Shown: positions 52,076-60,229 of the stretch, in pieces
Numbering within the stretch: position 1 is the first letter of the stretch
Layout of the letters: each line of letters begins with the position of its first letter
Assembly (NCBI RefSeq): GCF_013364235.1
Contig: NZ_CP054919.1
Span: 6,387,001 to 6,451,000 of the forward strand
DNA from: Kitasatospora sp. NA04385
GTDB taxonomy: Bacteria > Actinomycetota > Actinomycetes > Streptomycetales > Streptomycetaceae
Direction: 5' to 3'
Length of the DNA stretch: 64,000 nt
Notes under the pieces: generated by a model
Database searches by the model: none
What the model saw: only the letters and a program-made list of their open reading frames with translations
What the model was told of the DNA's origin: nothing
Position numbers and translations under genes: made by a program

Positions 52076-53059
52076 TCAGGTGCGCGGCGGGCGGAAGGTG
52101 CGACCGGCCCAGCTGTGCAGGTGGGGGGCCTCGGCGGCGAGCTCCCGGTACGCGGCCGCGGCCGCCCCGAACAGCGTGTCGGCCAGAGCCGGACCGACCG
52201 TGGCACGCCGCCACAGCAGCACGTACCGCAGCCACAGCGGCGTCCCCAGCAGCGGCTTGACCGCGACGCCGGGCGCCGGTGCGGCGCTCCCCGGCACCAG
52301 CGCCGCACCCAGCCCGGCGGCCACCAGGTCGAGCACCTCCCGCCGCCCGCACGGCAGTTCGCGCACCCCGGCCGGGGCGAACGAGGCCGCCTCGCAGGCG
52401 GCCCGGAGCAGTGCGGGCCAGGCCGCGCCGTCGGCGGCCGGCAGCAGCCAGGTCTCACCGGCCAGGTCGGCCAGGGCGGGTTCGGCGTGGTGGCGCAACG
52501 GGTGCCCGGCGGGCAGTGCGACGAACACCGGCTCGGTGGCGACGACCCGCGCCGCCAGGGCCGGGGTCGCGCGCAGCCCCGAACCGGGGTGGTCGAGCAG
52601 CAGCGCCAGGTCGAAGGGCGGCTCGGGGAGTTGGGCGGAGGGCTGGGCGGGAGGCTGGGGGGACGGCGGTTCGGCGGGACGGGCGGCGGCCAGGGCGAAG
52701 CGCAGTTCCGGTCGCAGCTGCCTGGCCCTGGCCAGGGTGCCGGGCAGCAGGGCGGGGCAGTCGGCGGCCAGCAGCAGTTCGCGGTGCGGGCGCCCGCCGT
52801 CCGGGAGGCCGGCCCGGCCCAGCCGGTCGACCCGGGCGAGCACCTCGCGGGCGGCGGCCAGCACCTCGGCCCCGAAGGTGGTGGGCACCACGCCGGCCGC
52901 CGTCCGGTCGAACACCACCGCGCCCAAGTAACGCTCGATCCGCCGCAGTTGGGTGCTGGTCGCGGGCTGGGACGCGCCGATCGCCGCCGCCGCCCGCCCC
53001 ACGCTGCCGCTGTCGGCGATCGCGCAGAGCACCCGCAGGTGTCGCAGTTCCAGATCCAC
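52076..53059 (-). CDS. LysR-family transcriptional regulator
   Basis: 327 residues. The N-terminal winged HTH is typical (LRHLRVLCAIADSGSVGRAA, SQPATSTQLRRIERYLGAVVFDR in part) and the effector domain follows (LLAADCPALLPGTLARARQL, FVALPAGHPLRHHAEPALAD, VLDLVAAGLGAALVPGS). Same strand as the collagenase, 222 bases upstream of it. Shared operator half-sites suggest that it controls itself and the collagenase. Confidence 0.9.
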   Translation of the reverse strand: MDLELRHLRVLCAIADSGSVGRAAAAIGASQPATSTQLRRIERYLGAVVFDRTAAGVVPTTFGAEVLAAAREVLARVDRLGRAGLPDGGRPHRELLLAADCPALLPGTLARARQLRPELRFALAAARPAEPPSPQPPAQPSAQLPEPPFDLALLLDHPGSGLRATPALAARVVATEPVFVALPAGHPLRHHAEPALADLAGETWLLPAADGAAWPALLRAACEAASFAPAGVRELPCGRREVLDLVAAGLGAALVPGSAAPAPGVAVKPLLGTPLWLRYVLLWRRATVGPALADTLFGAAAAAYRELAAEAPHLHSWAGRTFRPPRT

Positions 53060-53118
53060 GGCGGGCCCTCCTCGCGTGCGGGCGGCCCCGCCTCGGCGGT
53101 GGCATCGGGCGACCTATG

Positions 53119-53140
53119 CAATGTCACACGCAACATGTCA
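53119..53140. promoter_or_regulatory. Putative LysR autoregulatory site
   Basis: CAATGTCA at 53119-53126, then ATGTCA again at 53135-53140, about 60-80 bases upstream of the LysR start, in a locally AT-rich stretch. It matches the left arm of the collagenase inverted repeat exactly. Confidence 0.6.
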
Positions 53141-53238
53141 GATGATTGCGCTCACCTTGGCTTCCCGGCAGTGCCGCGTCAAGCCCCCGGCCGGTGGAAA
53201 CTCCCTGGAAGGCGGGCCCGTCGGCACCCGGCGGCCCG

Positions 53239-53991
53239 TCAGGCGGACGGTGTGCCAACCTGCCCGGCGGGCAGCGGGTGGCGCTGGTACCACTCCGTCC
53301 CCGCCATCCGGGCCCGGTCCGCCGAGGACGCGGCCGCCAGCCGGCCCGGCAGCGCGCCGCGCTCCACCTCCGAGCGGTGCGCGAACACCGCCGCCAACTT
53401 GCGCTCCAGCCACGGCGAGACGTCCAACGCCTCCGCCTCCCCGTCCGGCACGGCGTACGCCACCCGCCCGGGGCGCAGCAGCAGCCCGGCCAGCGCGCGG
53501 GCCGCCCGCTCCGGGTGGGTGGCCAGTAGCAGCCGTCGCACCCGGACGGGCTCGCCCAGCTCCGGGTACAGGCCGGGCAGCGCGGCGGCCTGCACCGCGA
53601 GCACCGTCAGCCGGTGGGTCTGCCGGTGGTCCGGGTGGCCGGTCATCCCGCCGTACGCGTCGTGCGTCACCACCCATTCAGGCCGGAAGGCGCGCACCTC
53701 GGCGACCAGCCGCCGCACCGCCTCCTCCAGCGGCGCGTCCAGCAGCCGGGCCGCGCCGGGCGCCGACTCCGGGACCTTGGCGTCCGCGTAACCCAGCAGC
53801 CGGGGCGGTCCGGCCCCCAACTCCGCCAGCGCCCGGGCCAGTTCGGGCACCCGATGGGTGCCCTCCGCCCAGGTCGCGGTCACCACGGCCGTCCGCGCCC
53901 CCGCCGCCGCGTGCCGGGCCAGCAGCCCGCCCGCCGCCAGCGACTCGTCGTCCGGATGCGCGAACACACCCAGTACGTCGGGCAGTTCCAT
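53239..53991 (-). CDS. PIG-L family deacetylase
   Basis: 250 residues of the LmbE/PIG-L fold: the zinc/catalytic motif AHPDDE near residue 11 and the third ligand motif GHPDHRQTH near residue 117. The family removes N-acetyl groups from GlcNAc conjugates (MshB and Mca in mycothiol metabolism, or antibiotic precursors). No mycothiol or glycopeptide gene is adjacent, so the substrate is open. ATG 53991 has GGGAGAGGTGG upstream. Confidence 0.9.
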   Translation of the reverse strand: MELPDVLGVFAHPDDESLAAGGLLARHAAAGARTAVVTATWAEGTHRVPELARALAELGAGPPRLLGYADAKVPESAPGAARLLDAPLEEAVRRLVAEVRAFRPEWVVTHDAYGGMTGHPDHRQTHRLTVLAVQAAALPGLYPELGEPVRVRRLLLATHPERAARALAGLLLRPGRVAYAVPDGEAEALDVSPWLERKLAAVFAHRSEVERGALPGRLAAASSADRARMAGTEWYQRHPLPAGQVGTPSA

Positions 53992-54080
53992 CCCGCCACC
54001 ACCTCTCCCGCGCGCGACCCCGCGCGCCCACGACCACGCTAGTGCTGCGACCGGAAACGTTCACCGGGCCGGCGGGGTGG

Positions 54081-54360
54081 TCAGGCTGCCTGGCCGAGGG
54101 GACGTCCGCCGTAGCGGACACCCTTTTCGCTGCGGATACGGGCGCGTTCGCGGCGTTGGGCTTCCAGCAGGTCCGGGGCGCGGGTACGGGTGTTGCGCCA
54201 GCACAGGTGGGCGTACAGCGCGCGGGTCCGGACGGTGTGACGGGGGTGGTGGGAGTTCGTGATCGTGAACTGCCGCAGCGGCCCGGAGTGCGCTTCGATC
54301 GGGTTGGCCCAGGACGTGCGGGCCGGGGTGAAGCACAGCTCGACCCGGTTGTGACGGGCT
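54081..54360 (-). pseudogene. IS630-family transposase C-terminal remnant
   Basis: The minus-strand translation reads NRVELCFTPARTSWANPIEA, then PLRQFTITNSHHP, ALYAHLCWRNTRTRAPDLLE and ends RPLGQAA. This is the last third of an IS630-type DDE transposase (the FTPxxxSWxNxIE motif carries the final catalytic Glu). The upstream two thirds, including the first catalytic Asp, are missing. Confidence 0.75.
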
Positions 54361-54867
54361 CGGCGGATCGAACCCAGCGCAGCCCGGCCGGGTGTGGTCA
54401 ATGCCCCTGCGGCGGCGATTGACGCCCCAGCGGGTGTCGTTGTCTGCCGGGCGACCCCTTCCAGGGCGTCGATGCCCTGCACCGGGTCGACTTCGTGAGG
54501 CAGGAGGGCGCGGTCCGGCGGCCCTGAGCCCGACCGTCGACTCCCCGCGGCCGTCCAGCGCGTCCGGCGGGAGGGGCCGGTCATCGAGGTGGGCGAGCAG
54601 GTCGCCGGGGCTGGGGCCGCCCGGGGCGCTGCACCCGCCGAGCAGGGTCATCACCCCCCGGGTCACGTTCACACCGGAGGCCGGCACACGATCGAGCCGG
54701 CCTCCGGTGACCAGGAGGTGTCGTCGCCCGCCAGGAAGAGGGCGTCGGCGGTACGCCGGACCGGTGGTAGCGGACCCGAGCAACGGAATGCAGCCCTCCC
54801 GCTCATGGTGCTCGCAGGCCACCCCGGCCCAGGGCTTCGGCGTAGTCGGGTGATGTCCGGTTTGTGA
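54361..54867. other. Scar region between IS remnants
   Basis: About 500 bases without an intact gene. The minus strand near 54560-54660 reads VMTLLGGCSAPGGPSPGDLL and RPLPPDALDGRGESTV, which looks like a fragment of a former protein-coding gene I cannot name. A strong hairpin is at 54673-54708. No insertion-element ends could be defined. Confidence 0.45.
54673..54708. terminator. Perfect 13-bp hairpin in the IS scar
   Basis: Arms ACCGGAGGCCGGC (54673-54685) and GCCGGCCTCCGGT (54696-54708), 10-base loop. It reads as a terminator-type stem although no intact gene ends here; it may be left from the disrupted gene. Confidence 0.6.
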
Positions 54868-55554
54868 TCACGCGAGTCCGAGGAGTCCGAGGAGTCCGAG
54901 TGGTCTCTGCGGGTCGCGGGCGTTGCGGCGGAGGGCGGCGGTGATGTTCGTGACGCCGGTCCGCTTCAGGGCTCCGACGGCCAGGTTGCGCAAGGTCGCC
55001 ATCGCGCGTGGCGCACTCGTCTTCTCGCCGACGTCCAACTGGGCCAGGACCGGGCCGGTGGTGTGCGCCATCGCGGCGAGGAGGCGGATCTTGCGGCCAT
55101 GGGCCTTGGCGGCTCCGCGCAGGCTCTTGCCGTCCACCGCCAGCCCGTGCAAGCCGGCGCTCACGGGTCGGCGGTCTGCGGGCCGGCGGCCGACGGCCCG
55201 GTCCAGCGCGTCGGCGTCGATGCGGGCCGGCAGCCGGCGGACCGTCGATTCGGCAGGCAGAAGCCGTTCGGGCACCAGAGGATCGGGGCGGACACCGAGG
55301 CGCTCCCGCACCTGGGCCGGGGCGTCGGCGATCCATTCGCCCACCGCCAGAAGCGAGGTCGCCCCGGCCAGCACCGCGCACGCGGTCAGCGCGAGCACGA
55401 CGGCAGGCGCGTGGCGCACCCCGCGCGGATCACGAGGGTCCGGCACCGCGGCCAATCGCCCCGGCAGCCCCGGAACCCCGGCAGGAGCGACCTCGGGTCG
55501 CTCGCGGAGCTGGTCAAGGGCAGGCGGGATCAGAGACGATGCGTCGACAGGCAC
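54868..55554 (-). pseudogene. ISAs1-family transposase, internally deleted
   Basis: An open frame of 228 codons. The N-terminal half is a normal ISAs1 transposase (GRLAAVPDPRDPRGVRHAPA, LAVGEWIADAP, ESTVRRLPARIDADALD, LAVDGKSLRGA, QLDVGEKT). It then jumps directly to the family C-terminus (APRAMATLRNLAVGALKRTG, NITAALRRNARDPQRPL). About 170 residues with the core catalytic region are gone, in frame. A full-length member has about 390-400 residues. It could be mobilised only in trans. Confidence 0.82.
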
Positions 55555-55607
55555 GGTCTTCCACTTGGATCACGGGGCGTAGAGAACTCCATGATCTTGG
55601 AAGCCGT

Positions 55608-55628
55608 GCCTGCCCGACCCGGGCAGGC
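55608..55628. repeat. Inverted repeat beside the ISAs1 remnant
   Basis: GCCTGCCCG-ACC-CGGGCAGGC, perfect 9-bp arms, about 55 bases from the transposase start. It could be part of the element end or a terminator; the opposite end has no matching sequence that I could find. Confidence 0.5.
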
Positions 55629-55664
55629 ATCAGCGACGGGGCCGACGGCACGTAGCATCAGCCT

Positions 55665-55937
55665 GTGACGAGGACACCGAGGCCAGGAGCCCATTGCCCT
55701 GTGTGCGGGCTCGATCAGGGATTCGATCCCTGGGGTTCCGACGGACTGACGCCGTCGTTCGCAATCTGCAGCTGCTGCTTCATCGAGTTCGGCTACGAGG
55801 ACGCCTCGAATGCGGGGGTCATGACCGCGCGAGCCGCATGGATCGAGGCTGGCTGCCCTTGGCGCGGACCGGTGAGCGAACGCCCGGCGGCGTGGGATCC
55901 CCAGGTGCAACTGGTCGACAGCTTGAAGCTGCCGTAA
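55665..55937 (+). CDS. Small zinc-ribbon-like protein, 90 residues
   Basis: Begins with CPVCGLDQGFDPWG and continues FAICSCCFIEFGYEDASN, giving two CxxC-type pairs (C11/C14 and the CSCC cluster) that could bind zinc. The ICxCCxxEFGYxD pattern is shared with a widespread family of small uncharacterised proteins often found in toxin/immunity islands. GTG 55665. Sits between IS remnants. Confidence 0.7.
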   Translation: MTRTPRPGAHCPVCGLDQGFDPWGSDGLTPSFAICSCCFIEFGYEDASNAGVMTARAAWIEAGCPWRGPVSERPAAWDPQVQLVDSLKLP

Positions 55938-56231
55938 GGCTGGGCCTCGGGCCGGACATCCGTATCCGTGAACGCCTCTCACCCTCTCGAGGCCACATTC
56001 ACGAATCGGACATCCCGCGACTTCGCCGAAGCCCTGCACCCCGGCCAATGCCGACGTGCACCAGGAGGTGCAAGGAGTGGATTGCCGGCACAAGGGAAAC
56101 GGACGCAGTGAGCGGTGGTTTGATTCCGTCCGAACCAATATCGTTGAACATCTTGCGCGGAGTCCGGACTCGATCAAGACGCGGTAGCGCGCACTCGCTG
56201 AATGCGCCAACGAGCTTGGGAGGGGATCCAG

Positions 56232-56609
56232 TTGAAGGGCGTTCTGAGTCGGACGAAGAAGCTGATGGCCGTAGGCGTAACGGTGATTGGGGTTCTCGGA
56301 CTTACCGCGACAACCGCTTTCGCCGGAAGTGCCTACAACTTCGGCGGCACCGTGGCTGGTCCTCATTGTTATGCCTGGATAGTCTCGGATGGCAGCAGCT
56401 GGAACTGGGCGGTCGGGGTGACCTCCGGGGCATCCGACTGCATGGTCCAGTTGGAGCAGCGAAACACCTCCAACGGAGGTACGACCTACACCGCATGGGC
56501 ATACGGCAGCACGAGCCACCTGTACCACAATGACGGAACGCACCAGCTTCGGGTTTTCCTCCGGGAAGGGACCTCCGGTTCCGGTACCCCTGGGGCCTGG
56601 GTCAACTAG
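56232..56609 (+). CDS. Small secreted protein, 125 residues
   Basis: The TTG start at 56232 follows AGGGGATCCAG. Signal peptide with KKLMAVGVTVIGVLGLTATT and a cleavage site near AFAGS. The mature part of about 95 residues is Trp/Tyr/Ser-rich with two cysteines (HCYAW, SDCMV) and looks like a small beta protein. GC content is clearly lower than that of its neighbours, suggesting recent transfer. No family recognised. Confidence 0.75.
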   Translation: MKGVLSRTKKLMAVGVTVIGVLGLTATTAFAGSAYNFGGTVAGPHCYAWIVSDGSSWNWAVGVTSGASDCMVQLEQRNTSNGGTTYTAWAYGSTSHLYHNDGTHQLRVFLREGTSGSGTPGAWVN

Positions 56610-56656
56610 GACCTGTCGGGCCGATCATGTGACTGTCGCCCGTTCCTGCGCAAGGG

Positions 56657-56836
56657 ATCGAGAGGCGGACGGCCACCGGGTTCGACGAGGAGCGGTACAA
56701 GAAGCGCAGCACTGTCGAACGAGCCGCCAATCGGCTCAAGAACTTCCGTGCGGTGGCTACGGGGTGTGACAAGCGCGGCTACGTGTTCCTCGGCACTGCC
56801 CCAGCTGCAGCTGTCATCGTGCGGCTCCGCTCATGA
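56657..56836 (+). pseudogene. IS5-family transposase C-terminal remnant
   Basis: Plus-strand reading gives GFDEERYKKRSTVERAANRL, then KNFRAVATGCDKRGYVFLGT and ends VRLRS at TGA 56834-56836. This is the classic end of IS5-type transposases (ERYKxRxxVERxxNRLK with the final catalytic Glu). Only about 59 codons remain. Its end overlaps the stop of the next minus-strand gene. Confidence 0.85.
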
Positions 56837-57301
56837 CCGGCCACTCGCGTTCACGTCGAGTGCGGAAGCCCGGCCGACCGCAGCAAACAGGATGAGAGGC
56901 AGCTCCTTGTCGGCCTGGCCGATCGCCAGCGCGAGCCAACGACCGCTGTCGGGGAGCGGCCACACCTGCATGCTCACGGCCTGCTGGCTGAGGTAGTCGA
57001 GCGGCTCGGGCACCGGCTCCCCCTCGCAGCCGGCGCTGAGATGCGGTCCGAGGTCCACGACGAACGCACTGCCCCACCGATCCGTCAGGCGTGCCGCCAA
57101 GTCGTCGAGGCGGGCCTGCAGTTCGGCTTCGGCCTCGACCCGGGCCTGCCCGTCGTCGTCATCCCAGAAATCCCGACTGACCTGCAGGCCGCGCACATGA
57201 TGCTCAGGTCCACCGCCCCCGAAGGCGTCGGCATGGGCCACCTCCGGGAACGGCTGCGCGGCCAACGCGTCAATCGTCGAGAGGTGCTCCTCGGTGGTCA
57301 T
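56831..57301 (-). CDS. Hypothetical protein, 156 residues
   Basis: Acidic soluble protein: TTEEHLSTIDALAAQPFPEV at the start, RDFWDDDDGQARVEAEAELQ in the middle, and a strand-rich end (AVSMQVWPLPDSGRWLALAI). It resembles small actinobacterial proteins with no assigned function. Its last codons are shared with the IS5 remnant on the opposite strand, so the C-terminus may have been changed by the insertion. Confidence 0.65.
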   Translation of the reverse strand: MTTEEHLSTIDALAAQPFPEVAHADAFGGGGPEHHVRGLQVSRDFWDDDDGQARVEAEAELQARLDDLAARLTDRWGSAFVVDLGPHLSAGCEGEPVPEPLDYLSQQAVSMQVWPLPDSGRWLALAIGQADKELPLILFAAVGRASALDVNASGRS

Positions 57302-57471
57302 GGGCGCAGGCTATGGGACCGCGCAGACAACCTCCGCCGACTCCCCGCGCCCATATCGGCCGGACAGCTCCTAGGCGCTCCCGGGGCGGGGGCGCGGGCC
57401 GAAGCGGGTCGGGGCACTCGGACGGGTGCGTCGGGGCGGTCGAGGTATCAGGTCTGCCCGGTCTGCCTGGC

Positions 57472-58092
57472 CTATCCGGTCTGCTCGGCCTGCCCGGTCT
57501 GGTCGGTCTGTTCGGCCTGTTGGGCCCGCTCGCGGGCCGCCCGGATCGCCATGACGTTGTCGGCCAGGCGGGCGGCGTCGGTCGCCGGGTCCATCGGGAA
57601 GGAGAGCAGGGCGCGGACGTAGGCCGGGGTGAGGATCAGTTCGAGCAGGTCGGTCCAGGTCAGCACCGTGGTGCCGCTGGCCTCCAGGGTGTCCTGGAGT
57701 TGGCGGATCCGGGGTTCGACGAAGTCGAGGCCGTTCTCGACCCGGCCGCCGGTCCGCAGCAGGGCCCGGAAGAAGGCCAGGTGGCCGGGCTCGCGCAGGT
57801 CGGTCAGCAGGCGGCCGATCCAGTGGAGCAGGTCGGCCCGCAGGTCGCCGGTGGCGGGCAGCGGGGAGCGGCGGCCCAGTTCCTCCACGACGGTGTCGAT
57901 GATCAGCCCGTCGGCGGTCCGCCAGCGGCGGTAGATGGTGGCCACGTGCACGCCGGAGCGGGCCGCGACCTCGGCGATCTCCACGGTGCCGTCGGCGGAC
58001 TCGGCCAGCAGTTCGCGGGTGGCCGCGTGGACGGCCTCCCTGGTGCGGGCCGTCCGCCCGCCGGGTCGGGAGGTTCCGGTTGCTTGCGTCAC
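57472..58092 (-). CDS. TetR-family repressor (1)
   Basis: 206 residues. HTH in the first 55 (TREAVHAATRELLAES, then VEIAEVAARSGVHVATIYRRW). Ligand domain helical (LRADLLHWIGRLLTDLREPG). The C-terminus ends in AEQTDQTGQAEQTG, encoded by 9-bp slippage repeats. Divergent from the FAD monooxygenase across 111 bp that contain an inverted repeat, so it very likely represses that gene. Confidence 0.88.
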   Translation of the reverse strand: MTQATGTSRPGGRTARTREAVHAATRELLAESADGTVEIAEVAARSGVHVATIYRRWRTADGLIIDTVVEELGRRSPLPATGDLRADLLHWIGRLLTDLREPGHLAFFRALLRTGGRVENGLDFVEPRIRQLQDTLEASGTTVLTWTDLLELILTPAYVRALLSFPMDPATDAARLADNVMAIRAARERAQQAEQTDQTGQAEQTG

Positions 58093-58149
58093 TCCGCCAG
58101 CTTATCGCGAATCTGTTGCGTTAGTGAGTGGCGACGTGCCAAGCTAAAT

Positions 58150-58162
58150 GCGAAAGATTCGC
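58150..58162. promoter_or_regulatory. Putative TetR operator
   Basis: GCGAA-AGA-TTCGC, a perfect short inverted repeat, flanked by related GCGAATC sequences at about 58106 and 58169, in the divergent TetR/monooxygenase region. Confidence 0.6.
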
Positions 58163-58203
58163 GTCAGTGCGAATCCGGTGGTCGAGGTGAACGGGAGGGC
58201 GCC

Positions 58204-59403
58204 ATGGCGCGGGTACTGGTGGTGGGCGGCGGGATCGCGGGGGACGCGCTCGCACTGATGCTGGAGCGGGCCGGCTGGGCGGTCACCGTCGCCGAGATCG
58301 CCCCGGCGCCGCGGACCGGCGGGCAGACCGTCGACCTGCGCGGCGACTGCCGCCGGGTGCTCGACGAACTCGGGCTGCTCCCGGCCGCGTTGGCCTGCCT
58401 GGTGCCGCAGGCCGGGGCGGCCTGGATCGACGAGCGGGAGCGGCGGCTGGCCGAGATGCCGGTGACCGCCTTCGACGGGCGCGGCTACGTCTCCGCGGAG
58501 GAGCTGCTCCGCAGCGACCTGGCCCGCATCCTCCACCGGGCGGCCGGGCCGGGCGTCACGCACCGCTTCGGCGAGACCGTCGAGGCGCTGGAGGACGTCC
58601 CGACCGGCGTGCTGGCCCGGTTCCGCAGCGGCGGGGCGGAGGAGTTCGACCTGGTGGTCGGTGCCGACGGCGCGCACTCGAAGGTCCGCGCGCTGCGCTT
58701 CGGTCCGGAGCAGCGCTACCGCAGGCCGCTCGGCCTGGCGCACGCCTGGTTCACCCTGCGCGAGCAGCCCGGCACGCCGCGGCTGGACGGCTGGTTCCTG
58801 ACCCACAACGCGTCCGGCCGCCGGAGCGTGGCGGCCCGGCCGGGGCGGGCCGGCGAGCAGGAGATCGGGCTGACCTTCGCCGCCGACGCGCTGCCGCCCC
58901 GGCGGGACCGCGAGGCCCGGTTCGCCCTGCTGGAGCGCACCTTCGCCGACGTCGGCTGGCGCACCCGGGAGTTCCTGGCCGCCGCCCGGCAGGCCGAGGA
59001 CTTCGCCCTGGACACCTACGACCAGGTGCACGTGCCGAGTTGGCACGACGGCCGGGTGGTGCTGCTCGGCGACAGCGCCTGGTGCGCGAGCCCGCTCAGC
59101 GGCCTCGGCACGGCACTGGCCCTGCGCGGCGCCGCCGAACTGGCCGCCGCCCTGGACGCGGCCGGGGCCCTCGCCGACCCCGGCCGGCTGCCCGCCGCGC
59201 TCGCCGCCTTCGAGCGGACGATGCGCCCGCGGACCGCCTCGGCCCAGCAGTTGCCGCCCGGACGGGTCGCCGCGGCGGCGCCGAAGACGGCGCTCGGCAT
59301 CCGGGTCAACGCGCTGGCGATGCGCACCCTCCAGGCCCGGCCGCTGCGCCCGCTGATCCGCCGGGCGATGGCGGGCACCGAGCACGGCCGCGACGCGGCG
59401 TAG
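58204..59403 (+). CDS. FAD-dependent monooxygenase (PHBH-fold)
   Basis: 399 residues. The N-terminal dinucleotide motif VLVVGGGIAGDALALMLERA, a central DLVVGADGAHSKVR (the DG motif) and the late VVLLGDSAWCASPLSGLGTA (GD motif) define a class A flavoprotein hydroxylase related to TetX/PHBH-type enzymes. It hydroxylates aromatic or polyketide-like compounds, often giving resistance or tailoring. ATG 58204 follows GGGAGGGCGCC. Probable target of the divergent TetR. Confidence 0.9.
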   Translation: MARVLVVGGGIAGDALALMLERAGWAVTVAEIAPAPRTGGQTVDLRGDCRRVLDELGLLPAALACLVPQAGAAWIDERERRLAEMPVTAFDGRGYVSAEELLRSDLARILHRAAGPGVTHRFGETVEALEDVPTGVLARFRSGGAEEFDLVVGADGAHSKVRALRFGPEQRYRRPLGLAHAWFTLREQPGTPRLDGWFLTHNASGRRSVAARPGRAGEQEIGLTFAADALPPRRDREARFALLERTFADVGWRTREFLAAARQAEDFALDTYDQVHVPSWHDGRVVLLGDSAWCASPLSGLGTALALRGAAELAAALDAAGALADPGRLPAALAAFERTMRPRTASAQQLPPGRVAAAAPKTALGIRVNALAMRTLQARPLRPLIRRAMAGTEHGRDAA

Positions 59404-59418
59404 GTGGAGCGCCCTCGG

Positions 59419-59491
59419 GCGGGCGGTGGGCGGTGGGCGGCGGGCGTTCGTGCGGTGGGCGGTGGGCGGTGGGCGGCGGGCGTTCGTGCGG
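59419..59491. repeat. Two 36-bp tandem repeats
   Basis: A 36-base unit made of GGGCGGT triplets followed by GCGGGCGTTCGTGCGG is repeated once; the GTTCGTGCGG end recurs at 59446 and 59482. It lies between the convergent monooxygenase and second TetR genes. Confidence 0.85.
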
Positions 59492-59526
59492 CGGACCCGG
59501 GCCCGGGCGGCGGGCGGCGCCGGGGC

Positions 59527-60138
59527 TCAGGCGGTGCCGGGCGCGGCGCAGGCGCAGAGCGGGGCGAAGGCGCGGGTGGTGGCCGCGGCGAGGTCGGCGG
59601 CGACGGCGGTGGGCGGGTCGCCGGCCAGGACGCGGCGGCGGAGTTCGCGCAGGACGGCGCGGTGCAGGCCGGTCAGGGTGCCGGCCAGCAGGGGGGCGTC
59701 GGCGGGGTGGCGGGTGGTGAGGGCGGCGGCCAGGGCGGCTTCGACGCGTTCGCCGATCTCGCGTTCGCGGGCGCGCAGCGCGGGGCTGGCCTCGACGGTG
59801 CGGAAGAAGGCGGCGGAGTCGGGGGCGAGGCCGATCGCGGGGTCGGCCCGGCGCAGGGCGGCGCACAGGTCGTCGCGGACGGCCGCGGCGGGGCAGCAGG
59901 CGGTGGCCGGGAGCGGGTCGACCAGGGCGGCGAGGTGCCGTTCGACCTCGTCCTGCCGGTCGAAGAACAGGTCCTCCTTGGCCGGGAAGTAGTTGAACAC
60001 CGTGTTGGTGGAGACGCCGGCGTGCCGGGCGATCTCGGCGACGGTGACCCGGTCGAAGCCGTGCGCCAGGAAGAGCGGCAGCGCGGTGTCCGCGATGGCG
60101 GTGCGGGTCTGCTGCTTCTTGGTCTCGCGAAGGCCCAT
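59527..60138 (-). CDS. TetR-family repressor (2)
   Basis: 203 residues. HTH: LRETKKQQTRTAIADTAL, then VTVAEIARHAGVSTNTVFNYF; ligand domain with HLAALVDPLPATACCPAAAV and a Cys pair near the end (LCACAAPG). Divergent from the glycoside hydrolase-like gene, with a long palindrome between the two. On the minus strand TAGGAT lies six bases ahead of the ATG, hinting at a leaderless transcript, though I found no good -35. Confidence 0.9.
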   Translation of the reverse strand: MGLRETKKQQTRTAIADTALPLFLAHGFDRVTVAEIARHAGVSTNTVFNYFPAKEDLFFDRQDEVERHLAALVDPLPATACCPAAAVRDDLCAALRRADPAIGLAPDSAAFFRTVEASPALRAREREIGERVEAALAAALTTRHPADAPLLAGTLTGLHRAVLRELRRRVLAGDPPTAVAADLAAATTRAFAPLCACAAPGTA

Positions 60139-60179
60139 GCGCCCATCCTACGGAATGACGACGGAATGATAGGGTCACT

Positions 60180-60207
60180 GAAAAATTGGTGTCACGCCAA
60201 GTTTTTC
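60180..60207. promoter_or_regulatory. Putative TetR operator palindrome
   Basis: GAAAAATTGG (60180-60189), 7-base spacer, CCAAGTTTTTC (60197-60207): near-perfect arms with one extra base, in an AT-rich island between the divergent TetR (2) and glycosidase-like genes. Confidence 0.7.
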
Positions 60208-60229
60208 CGACGGTGACGAGGAGAGCGAA

